Origin: Lyngbya confervoides BDU141951
Lineage (GTDB): Bacteria; Cyanobacteriota; Cyanobacteriia; Thermosynechococcales; Thermosynechococcaceae
Assembly: GCF_000817775.3 (NCBI RefSeq)
Contig: NZ_JTHE03000106.1
Location: 62,565 to 126,564 of the forward strand
DNA length: 64,000 nucleotides
Direction: 5' to 3'
Of the stretch, positions 1 to 8,425 are shown piece after piece (the stretch's first letter is position 1; the number at the start of each line of letters is the position of its first letter). The notes below the pieces were generated by a model that did no database searches, was not told the origin of the DNA, and was given only the letters and a program-made list of their open reading frames with translations. The position numbers were made by a program, and so were the translations under genes.

Positions 1-176
1 TGCTGATGATCATGATCGTGCTCTGAATGATCATCCATGCCTCCAGTCATATCCCCCATGTCGTGGTCTGAATGATCGTGCTCTGAATGATCCTCGTCTG
101 TATCACAGAAACAGGTGTCATCATGCTGATGATCAGAATGATCGTGGTCTGAATGATCGTGGTCTGAATGATCCAT
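1..176 (-). other. His/Asp/Met-rich tail with DHS repeats
   Basis: From residue 2571 the tail is built from DHSDHDHSDH-type repeats, interrupted by a CFC motif and a Met-rich segment (MGDMTGGM), then more DHSEHDHDH. His/Asp/Met clusters of this kind bind Cu, Zn or Ni in other proteins. Placed after a copper oxidase domain, copper capture or loading is an attractive inference. The tail continues past the window edge. Confidence 0.85.
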
Positions 177-3100
177 GGGGGTCATATATTCTTGAGGAAT
201 CGTTGCACCGTTAGAGAGAAGCGTCGCCCATTCATTAATATCCACATCATAGGGTAGATACCAATTTGTCTCACCACCGTGACTGGAATGATCAAACAAG
301 GCTGCCTCACCATTTAGATCCCAGCCATGCATGTCACTGTAGCCATAGATGTACATATCCAGACCGCGACCAAAACGAGGGTTATACAAACTCAGATCCG
401 TATCGTTGTAAAGGGCTTGGGCTGTTTGAGCAATGCCGTAATCTACCAGACCCTCTTCGCAGAGACCCATCATTTTAATTTTGAAAGACTTGCCATCACG
501 GGACTTGAAGACTTTGTAGTTAATGGCCTCATCAAGACCAAAAATGTTGATGTCGCTGAAGGATCCTTCGATTGCATCTGCTTTTAAGAAGGTAAACACA
601 CCGTACTTTGGAGCAAAATCACCCAGAAAGTAAAAGTTGAGGGTGCCGTCTAACTTCGCAGTGCCATCCACTTTGAGAACGTCGTATTGGGTTTCTGGAT
701 TCCGTCCTGCTAATTCAATGGTCAGTTCACCATTAGCGGTTTGAGTATAGTCTCCCTGAATGTTGAGCAAACCCGGAGAATTACCAGGCGCTACTGTTCC
801 ATCATTGGTCAAGTCACCCGCAATAGTCCCACTACCATTCGTTACCCATGTCGTGCTTCCCGGCGATCGTACCAGTAGGTCTCGGAGATCTTCAGCAATA
901 GGAACCGCACCGTTATCCCACAGGAAAAGTGGATCATTCAAATTATGACCGTAATTTTGCCCACTAGCTGCGTAGAAACTAGTACCCCAATGGTCATCAA
1001 CCTGCCACTCAGCCCAGAGTCTGTCTACATTAGAGTGCAACATCCAGAAGATCGGATCGTTGGGAGAAGCTGATACGTTAGCCATGATGCCACCGATATA
1101 ACCATGGGCATTGTTATGGGCACCGGTACCGCGCTCGACGTTGTTGGCAAAAAGGTTAAAGGCATCCATTTGGAGCATATTTTCTATGCCTGGGCGCCAA
1201 GTGCCCGGATTGTTGACACGACTGCCTCGACCAATCCCCTCTGGAGTAGCATCCACACCTAGCCAACGACCATCACTCAAGTCATTTCGCATAGCCCAAC
1301 CATTGGCTAGGGCAAAGTAGCCCGTTTGGATGTCACCGTTGATAGTGGGATCTGACCCCATAAAGTTATCTTCCAGGACAATGTTGAGGGTTGAATTAAG
1401 ATCTGTCCAATCCCAGAACGGGAGGGAGACACTAGGGTTAACTGCTTGCAGGGCATTTTCATACTCCGCCAGTAGTAGACGGTGCCAGGCCATAAAGGCA
1501 GGACCGTTGTGGGCGGGGTTAACCATCGTGGTACCGTCGGGAGCCATCCGCCCGATCGCATCTCCGCTGGCTAAGTGAACCGCAACAAACTGATCGTAGA
1601 GACTAATTTCAATTCCATTGTTCGTCAGAATCGTGGTGTCTTTCAGGGTCAGTATGGCATTGATGTAGGCATCGATTTCCTCTGGAGTCATATCGGCAGC
1701 ATTCTTACGAACATCTAGCCCATCTTGGTTCGCGGCTGTGCTAGGAAGAACACTAAAGTCATTGAGGTAGCCGTAGTCGTAGGTGTAACCAAACTCAGTA
1801 AAGTCAAATACATCCGCAACGGTCATGAAGTCGTAGGTCAACGTAAAATCACGCAAGTTAACGACAGACTGATTTGTGAACCCTGCGGCGGCATTACCTT
1901 CTAAATCTTGCACAGCGGTTGCGCCGGGTGTATAGCTGACCGTAACAACGTCACCCAGCAGAATAGGATTGGCCATTCTTAAGATGACGTTTGTGCCTTT
2001 GGCATCGGTTCCGGGGAGGATATCGACAGAAGAGATGGTACGGGCTACGCCATTGACCAGTACGGTGTAGTCACTGGCACTGGGATCAGCCTCTCCATTC
2101 AAGCGCTCACTGTAAATCAACTTGACAGTGCTGTTGGTGGTTGTACCGCTGACGATCGCATTTACAAGGGTTGGAGTGCCTTCACCAGTTTCACCTGTAC
2201 CACTGCTGAGAGAACCGAAGACCATATCAACGGGGGCGGTGCCTGCAGCTAAGATCGTGAATGGGCTGAAACTTCCGGTGCCCGTTCCAGCAAGCACTGT
2301 CACTGTGTTGGAGTTAGCATCGGCGGACAGGATGTCAAGGTTGCCATCTCCGTTGATGTCTTGCAACACAATATCAAAGGGACTGTCGCCTAGGGCGAAG
2401 AAGGTGGCTGCACCGAATGTGCCATTGCCGTTGTTGAGCATGATGGAGACGTTATCGCTACCGCTGTTGCCCACTACGATGTCGGCAAAGCCATCATTGT
2501 TGACATCCCCTAGAGCAAGAGGACTAGAGGTATTGCTGCCTGTTGGATACTCAATCACGGCACCAAATCCACCGCTACCATTCCCAAGGGCCACGGAAAC
2601 ATTACGAGAGCTAGCGTTACTAACTACGAAGTCCAGAATATTGTCATTATTAACATCCTCTAGCACTAACCCTTCTGGGCGACTCCCTACAGCGTAAGTT
2701 CCGGAAGTAGCTGCAAAGTTTCCTTGGCCGTCACCCAAGTTAACCGTTACCGTTTCGCCTACAAAGTGTACGGTGATCAAATCAAGGTTGCTATCCCCAT
2801 TGAGGTCAGCGATGACCACTTCCCAAGGCCCGTCGCCTGTTGCAAGGGTGGTTTGGGGGTTAAAGCTACCGCTGGTATTACCGAGGAGGATGGAAACCGT
2901 GTCAGAACTGTTGTTCGCAACAATCGCATCAGGGATACCATCGCCGTTAATATCTTTGAGAACGATATGGGTAGGCTGGTTGCCAACGGCAAAGAGTTGG
3001 GGAGCCAGGAAACCGCCTGTGCCATCGTTAATCAGAAGAGCAATGTCACCGGAGCCTCGGTTAGCAACGACTACATCATTGAGACCATCGCCATTAATGT

Positions 3101-6100
3101 CAGCCATTGCTACGGCAAAGGGTTGGTTTCCACCTGTAGAGAAGGTGGTTTGAGTGCTAAATCCGCCTGCACCATCACTTTCAAATATGGAGATGGAGCT
3201 ATCAAAGCGGTTGGCAACGACTAAGCTATTTAAACCAGAACCCGAACCACCACCTGGGTTGCTGGGGGTAGTGGTGTTAGTGACGGTTTGGTTGGTAAGA
3301 GCGATCGCGTCATTGCCCGCTACGTCCTGGATTGGATTAGTCCCTGGTACCGCGTAGCTAATTACAACCGTCTCACCATTCACCACGGGGCTAGCTAGAT
3401 TTAGGGTTACTGCTGTACCGTTAGCGTCCACACTATTGACGGTGCGCTGAACCCCATTGACGGTCACGGTATAGGCACTACCAGCGGGGTCGGATGCCCC
3501 ATCTAAAGCTTCGTTATAGGTTAGGGTTAGGGTAGAGCCATTCACCGTAGCGGTCTGTAACACAGGGGGGGTGGTATCCGGGGCCGGACTGGTATTGGTG
3601 ACGGCTTGACCCGTGAAGGCGATCGCATCATTACCCACCGCATCTTGAATCGGATTAGTGCCCGGTACCACATAGCTAATAGCAACGGTCTCACCGCCTA
3701 CCACCGGACTAGCTAGGGTAAGGGTAACGGTTGTGCCATTAGCATTTGCGCTAGTTACCGTGCGTTGAGCGCCATTCACGGTTACGGTGTAGGCACCACC
3801 AGCGGGGTCGGACGCTCCATCTAAGGCTTCATTATAGGTCAGGGTCAAGGTAGACCCATTCACCACTGCACCCTGGAGAATAGGAGCAGTCGTATCAGGA
3901 ATAATGCTGGCAAAGGCTAAACCTGCTGGAGCGGCTGCGGTTGCCAGAGGGGTTTGAGGGGTAAAGCCTCCGTTGCCATTCCCCAGGAACGCGGCGACTT
4001 GATTGGCACTGGTGTTACTGGCAAGCAAATCTAAATTACCGTCATCATTGATGTCCCCTAGCAAGATATCCGTGGCGGTGATGCTAAGCTGGACGGGAGT
4101 TGCCCCACCAAATCCACCATTGCCGCTATTTAAGAGGATAGAGCTTTGGGTGCTACCTGCGTTAACGGTTACGATGTCTAGTGATCCATCGTTGTTAATA
4201 TCGCCTAAGGTTACGATGTTGGGCCGAGCCGCCGCACCATAATTGGTAACGGTGAAGCCCCCAGTACCATTCCCTAAACCAACGGAGACGTTACGGCTGC
4301 TGCGGTTGGCAACCACAAAGTCCATACGACCGTCACTATTGAGATCCCCAGTGACCATATCGACGGAGAGACTCCCCACCGTAGCAGTGGCAGTGGGGAC
4401 GCTGAAACCACCTACACCGTTGCCAAGGTTAACGCTGACATTGGCGGTATTCAGGTTGGCAGTAAACACATCAATGTTTCCATCGCCATTCAGATCAGCG
4501 GCACCGATGCCAACTGGGCCCGTTCCGGTGGCGAAGGTCTGAGCAGCGGCAAACCCACCTGTGCCATTGTTGAGCAGGACAGAGAAACTATTGGTTGCGT
4601 TGTGGAGGGCGAGGACATCTAAGCGACTATCTCGATTGACATCTGCTACATCTAACTGGGTAGGGGCTGCGCTGAGGGCAAAGGTTTGGGGGGTGTTAAA
4701 TCCACCGGCACCATTATTGATCAACAGGGAAATGTTATTGGAACTGCTGTTGGTGGTGAGCATATCCTCTAACCCATCACCGTTGATGTCGCCTAGGGTT
4801 ACGGTGGTGGGGCCAACTCCTCCCACGGCTAGGGTTGTCGGTGTGTAAAATCCACCCGAGCTATTGGTTGCATACAGGGAGACACTGTTTGCCCCCTGAT
4901 TAGCCACGATTAGGGTCGGTGAGCCTCCACCGGAAGGGGTGGGGAGGGTGGTGTTGGTCACGGTCTGAGCCGTGAGGGCGATCGCGTCATTTCCCGCTAA
5001 GTCTTGAACCGGGTTCGTGCCGGGAACGGTGTAACTCACGGCGACCGTATCCCCTGCTGCCACTGCACTGGCGAGGGTAAGGATAACGGTAGTGCCGTTG
5101 GCATCTACGCCATTGACCGTCCGCTGTGTCCCATTAACCACCACACTGTAGGCTCCCGTAGCAGGATCCGATGCGCCATCCAGGACTTCGTTGTAGGTCA
5201 AGACAAGACTGGTGCCATTGACAATCGCCGTTTGCAATATGGGGGCGGTTGTATCTGCGGGGGGTAGGGTGATGTTGGTAACGGTTTGAGCCGTGAGGGC
5301 GATCGCATCGTTCCCAGCCACATCTTGAACCGGGTTCGTCGCAGGCGGGGTATAGCTCAACGCTACTGTCTCACCTGCTGCCACCGCACTGGCTAGGGTC
5401 AGAGTTACCGTTATGCCATTGGCATCCACACTATTGACTACTCGGGCAACCCCATTCACTATCACGGCATATGCCCCACCGGCTGGGTCAGACGCTCCAT
5501 CTAATACTTCGTTATACGTTAATGTCACAACGCTGCCATTCACCACCGCGCTTTGGAACACTGGAGGCGTTGTATCTGCAGGAGGAACCGTGGTATTGGT
5601 CACCGATTGGGTCGTGAGGGCGATCGCGTCATTCCCCGCTACATCTTGAACCGGATTTGTTGCAGGCGGGGTATAGCTCAACACCACTGTCTCACCTGCT
5701 GCCACCGCATTGGCTAGCGTCAGGGTCACCGTTGTACCATTGGCATCCACACTGTCGACCGCTCGGGCTATCCCATTCACCGTCACTGCATATGCCCCAG
5801 CGGCTGGGTCAGACGCTCCATCTAATGCTTCGTTGTACGTTAATGTCACAACGCTGCCATTCACCACCGCACTTTGGAACACTGGAGGCGTTGTATCCGC
5901 AGGAGGAGCCGTCGTATTGGTCACCGTTCGGTTTGTGAGGGCGATCGCATCGTTTCCAGCCACATCTTGAACCGGGTTCGTCGCAGGAGGAGTATAGCTT
6001 AACGCCACGGTCTCACCTGCTGCCACCGCACTGGCTAGCGTCAGGGTCACCGTTGTACCATTGGCATCCACACTATCGACCGCTCGGGCTATCCCATTCA

Positions 6101-7886
6101 CCGTCACTGCATATGCCCCACCGGCTGGGTCAGACCCTCCATCTAAGGATTCATTATAAGTTAGGGTCAGAGTGGAACCATTCACCACAGCACCCTGTAG
6201 TACTGGAGCCGTAGTATCAGGAACAATGCTGGCAAACGCCAGACCTGCAGGAGCAACTGCGGTTGTCAAAGGTGGCTGAGCCGCAAAGCCTCCACTGCCA
6301 TTACCCAGAAGAACAGCAATCTGGTTAACAGCGGTGGCGCTTGCCAGTAAATCCAGGTTGCCATCATCATTGACATCCCCAAAAGCGATATCAGTAGCCG
6401 TGGAGCCAATCTCAATGGGGGTCGGCCCACCAAATCCTCCATTCCCGTTGTTCAGCAAGATGGAGCCTTGAGTGCTGCTTGTGTTAGCGGTCGCAATATC
6501 TAGCGCTCCATCATTATTGACATCGCCCAAGATCACTACATTTGGACGAGCCCCTGCCCCATAGTTCGTAACGGTGAAGCCGCCTGTGCCGTTTCCTAGA
6601 CCCACAGAAACATTACGACTGCTCCGGTTGGCAACCACAAAGTCCATGCGACCGTCGCCATTGAGATCCCCTGTGGTCATATCGACCGGAAGACTTCCAA
6701 CGGTAGAAGTGGCAGTGGCTGCGCCGAAACTACCCGCACCATTCCCAAGGTTAACGGTCACATTGGTGGTATTGAGGTTGGCGGTAAAAACATCAATGTT
6801 TCCATCTCCGTTCACATCAGCGACACCAATGCCCACCGGGCCAGTTCCAGTTGCAAAGTTTTGAGCAGCGGCAAACCCACCAGTGCCATTGTTAAGCAGG
6901 ACGGAGAAGTTATTTGTCGCGTTTTTGAGGGCTAAGACATCTAATCGACCATCTCTATTGACATCAGCCACCGCCAACTGTGTGGGAGCAGCACCGACGG
7001 CAAAGGTTTGGGGTGTATTAAACCCGCCAACACCATTATTGGTAAACAGGGAAATGTTGCTAGACCCTACGTTGGTGGTGAGAATATCCTCCAGTCCATC
7101 ACCGTTGATGTCCCCCAAGGTGACCGTCGATGGCCCTGTGCCAGATACAGCCAGAGTCGTCGGAGAAGTAAAGCCGCCACTACCATTGGGGGCTTGTAAT
7201 GAAATGCTATTGGATGTTTGGTTGGCTACAATTAAGGATGCAAGAAGTCCATCATATTCTTCTAATAACGTAGAAGAGGTCCATGATAAGGTCTCAATGT
7301 GGACATCTCCACTCAGATACTCAAGTTCCCAATCCCCTCCTAATGTAGTCGAACCGGTCAAGTCAGTCGAAGCAGCTATATCAGCCCCAGTCAACTCTGC
7401 AAACCGATCAACAAATTTTTTACCTAGGGCATCTTGTGCAAGATCACATGCATAAATTAAAATATCAGCGTCACTGCCTAAGTAACGAGACCATCCAGAA
7501 ATTTCATCTCGATATAATTCCAAGCTTTTACTATCTAAGACAGATGCCCCTAACTGGAGCAAGCTATTATCACCATGCGAAAGTATGGTAATGCTTGAAA
7601 CCAAATAATCCCTGTTTTCCAAGAGGTTCGATATCTGTCTTAAGCCATCAAGACTTGCGTCCAGGACCAATACTTCTGTAGTATCCGCTTTAGGCTCACG
7701 AAGAAAATGCTGGTAATCATCAATTGAAGAATCAACAACTAGAAGATTGTAGCTGGGCAATAGGTTTTCGTGATAAAAAGAAGAGTTGGCGATAAGTGAA
7801 AATCCCCGCTGAGCTTCAAATATAGCTATTTCAGAGGAGATATCGACAAATCCAACTTGACCGTAATCCACCGAGTCACTGTTCAT
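1..7886 (-). CDS. Giant DUF4347-VCBS-SwmB surface protein with tyrosinase domain (partial)
   Basis: The frame is open from ATG 7886 to the window edge, giving at least 2628 residues; the C-terminus lies outside. Domain order: DUF4347 (about residues 48-200), VCBS/FG-GAP block (221-559), four SwmB domains (563-983), second VCBS block (989-1333), two SwmB (1333-1540), third VCBS block (1553-1903), one SwmB (1913-2003), a tyrosinase domain (about 2063-2319), a beta-helix-like stretch containing VAPGNSPG, then a His/Asp-rich tail. VCBS repeats carry DxNxDGxxD calcium loops. I see no signal peptide; DUF4347 giants are usually thought to be exported by a type I-like route, which is inference here. 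Tyrosinases oxidise phenols to quinones, so a role in surface cross-linking, pigment formation or copper handling is possible but unproven. No frameshift was found in the parts I translated. Confidence 0.9.
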   Translation of the reverse strand, partial: MNSDSVDYGQVGFVDISSEIAIFEAQRGFSLIANSSFYHENLLPSYNLLVVDSSIDDYQHFLREPKADTTEVLVLDASLDGLRQISNLLENRDYLVSSITILSHGDNSLLQLGASVLDSKSLELYRDEISGWSRYLGSDADILIYACDLAQDALGKKFVDRFAELTGADIAASTDLTGSTTLGGDWELEYLSGDVHIETLSWTSSTLLEEYDGLLASLIVANQTSNSISLQAPNGSGGFTSPTTLAVSGTGPSTVTLGDINGDGLEDILTTNVGSSNISLFTNNGVGGFNTPQTFAVGAAPTQLAVADVNRDGRLDVLALKNATNNFSVLLNNGTGGFAAAQNFATGTGPVGIGVADVNGDGNIDVFTANLNTTNVTVNLGNGAGSFGAATATSTVGSLPVDMTTGDLNGDGRMDFVVANRSSRNVSVGLGNGTGGFTVTNYGAGARPNVVILGDVNNDGALDIATANTSSTQGSILLNNGNGGFGGPTPIEIGSTATDIAFGDVNDDGNLDLLASATAVNQIAVLLGNGSGGFAAQPPLTTAVAPAGLAFASIVPDTTAPVLQGAVVNGSTLTLTYNESLDGGSDPAGGAYAVTVNGIARAVDSVDANGTTVTLTLASAVAAGETVALSYTPPATNPVQDVAGNDAIALTNRTVTNTTAPPADTTPPVFQSAVVNGSVVTLTYNEALDGASDPAAGAYAVTVNGIARAVDSVDANGTTVTLTLANAVAAGETVVLSYTPPATNPVQDVAGNDAIALTTQSVTNTTVPPADTTPPVFQSAVVNGSVVTLTYNEVLDGASDPAGGAYAVIVNGVARVVNSVDANGITVTLTLASAVAAGETVALSYTPPATNPVQDVAGNDAIALTAQTVTNITLPPADTTAPILQTAIVNGTSLVLTYNEVLDGASDPATGAYSVVVNGTQRTVNGVDANGTTVILTLASAVAAGDTVAVSYTVPGTNPVQDLAGNDAIALTAQTVTNTTLPTPSGGGSPTLIVANQGANSVSLYATNSSGGFYTPTTLAVGGVGPTTVTLGDINGDGLEDMLTTNSSSNNISLLINNGAGGFNTPQTFALSAAPTQLDVADVNRDSRLDVLALHNATNSFSVLLNNGTGGFAAAQTFATGTGPVGIGAADLNGDGNIDVFTANLNTANVSVNLGNGVGGFSVPTATATVGSLSVDMVTGDLNSDGRMDFVVANRSSRNVSVGLGNGTGGFTVTNYGAAARPNIVTLGDINNDGSLDIVTVNAGSTQSSILLNSGNGGFGGATPVQLSITATDILLGDINDDGNLDLLASNTSANQVAAFLGNGNGGFTPQTPLATAAAPAGLAFASIIPDTTAPILQGAVVNGSTLTLTYNEALDGASDPAGGAYTVTVNGAQRTVTSANANGTTVTLTLASPVVGGETVAISYVVPGTNPIQDAVGNDAIAFTGQAVTNTSPAPDTTPPVLQTATVNGSTLTLTYNEALDGASDPAGSAYTVTVNGVQRTVNSVDANGTAVTLNLASPVVNGETVVISYAVPGTNPIQDVAGNDAIALTNQTVTNTTTPSNPGGGSGSGLNSLVVANRFDSSISIFESDGAGGFSTQTTFSTGGNQPFAVAMADINGDGLNDVVVANRGSGDIALLINDGTGGFLAPQLFAVGNQPTHIVLKDINGDGIPDAIVANNSSDTVSILLGNTSGSFNPQTTLATGDGPWEVVIADLNGDSNLDLITVHFVGETVTVNLGDGQGNFAATSGTYAVGSRPEGLVLEDVNNDNILDFVVSNASSRNVSVALGNGSGGFGAVIEYPTGSNTSSPLALGDVNNDGFADIVVGNSGSDNVSIMLNNGNGTFGAATFFALGDSPFDIVLQDINGDGNLDILSADANSNTVTVLAGTGTGSFSPFTILAAGTAPVDMVFGSLSSGTGETGEGTPTLVNAIVSGTTTNSTVKLIYSERLNGEADPSASDYTVLVNGVARTISSVDILPGTDAKGTNVILRMANPILLGDVVTVSYTPGATAVQDLEGNAAAGFTNQSVVNLRDFTLTYDFMTVADVFDFTEFGYTYDYGYLNDFSVLPSTAANQDGLDVRKNAADMTPEEIDAYINAILTLKDTTILTNNGIEISLYDQFVAVHLASGDAIGRMAPDGTTMVNPAHNGPAFMAWHRLLLAEYENALQAVNPSVSLPFWDWTDLNSTLNIVLEDNFMGSDPTINGDIQTGYFALANGWAMRNDLSDGRWLGVDATPEGIGRGSRVNNPGTWRPGIENMLQMDAFNLFANNVERGTGAHNNAHGYIGGIMANVSASPNDPIFWMLHSNVDRLWAEWQVDDHWGTSFYAASGQNYGHNLNDPLFLWDNGAVPIAEDLRDLLVRSPGSTTWVTNGSGTIAGDLTNDGTVAPGNSPGLLNIQGDYTQTANGELTIELAGRNPETQYDVLKVDGTAKLDGTLNFYFLGDFAPKYGVFTFLKADAIEGSFSDINIFGLDEAINYKVFKSRDGKSFKIKMMGLCEEGLVDYGIAQTAQALYNDTDLSLYNPRFGRGLDMYIYGYSDMHGWDLNGEAALFDHSSHGGETNWYLPYDVDINEWATLLSNGATIPQEYMTPMDHSDHDHSDHDHSDHQHDDTCFCDTDEDHSEHDHSDHDMGDMTGGMDDHSEHDHDHQ
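930..1700 (-). other. Type-3 copper (tyrosinase/hemocyanin) domain of the giant protein
   Basis: Both PROSITE tyrosinase signatures are met. CuA: H-x4-F-M-x-W-H-R-x2-L-x3-E, read as HNGPAFMAWHRLLLAEYE, with histidines at residues 2104, 2126 and 2135. CuB: HNNAH (H2257, H2261) followed by DPIFWMLHSNVD with H2284. PFWDWTD, usual between CuA and CuB, is present. All six copper ligands are intact, so an active di-copper site is expected. Monophenolase, catechol oxidase or a purely structural role cannot be told apart from sequence. Confidence 0.93.
1880..7225 (-). repeat. Alternating VCBS/FG-GAP blocks and SwmB repeats
   Basis: Three VCBS blocks (about 7225-6210, 4920-3890 and 3230-2180) are each followed on the coding strand by SwmB domains in a 4-2-1 pattern (about 6205-4950, 3890-3270 and 2160-1880). 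The first two VCBS blocks are clearly homologous at DNA level, and the three SwmB copies between 5290 and 6200 are close to identical over long stretches. Six of the seven SwmB copies carry GCGATCGC in the codons for DAIA in the GNDAIAL motif. This points to recent internal duplication. Confidence 0.85.
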
Positions 7887-8425
7887 TTGTTACTACCAGA
7901 GAACATGATAGCTAGTCATCAATAACTGTTCGTAGAACTTCTAAACTTAAAACACACATAAATTATCTTCTCTAAATATTTAGCACGGTTCTATCGACAT
8001 AACAAACATGAAAATGTCATGACTTTACTGCAGTTTTTCTCTTGCATTCCGTAGGTGTAGTCTAGCTTGACATATTAGTTTACAAAAAATATCGCCAGTA
8101 AAGTATAGGTGCTTAAAATCGGAGATACTTGAGAATCACACAAGAGATGTAAAAAGTGAAGGTTAATAGGTGTTCTCAGAGAGGTAGATCGTGTCAATAG
8201 GCTGCAAAGACTTTCAGGAATTCAAGTTTAAGATGATTCGCACTTCTAAGGCTGAAAGCTTTTCCATACCAGGGGTTTAAGCATTTCGAGTAAAACACCT
8301 CTCAGCAATCCCGATAGAGCCAAAGTAAATCATAAAATTCAGTGGATCAGGCACAAATTAGCAAGGTTAAAGACCTAGGTTTTAAAAAGGTCAACTAGAC
8401 TAATTAAAGGAAAAAGTCAGGTTTT
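7887..8425. other. AT-rich intergenic spacer
   Basis: About 540 bases separate the Wzc-like gene from the giant gene; both lie on the minus strand. I found no coding frame or strong hairpin. A weak A5/T5 stem around 8410-8426 follows the Wzc-like stop. The promoter of the giant gene should lie here, but I cannot place it with confidence. Confidence 0.5.

Noticed and set aside
2122-4848. Several plus-strand frames of 80-190 codons
   Set aside because: They are antisense to the giant minus-strand gene, repeat with its period and are biased in Pro/Leu/Ser as expected of reversed VCBS/SwmB codons.
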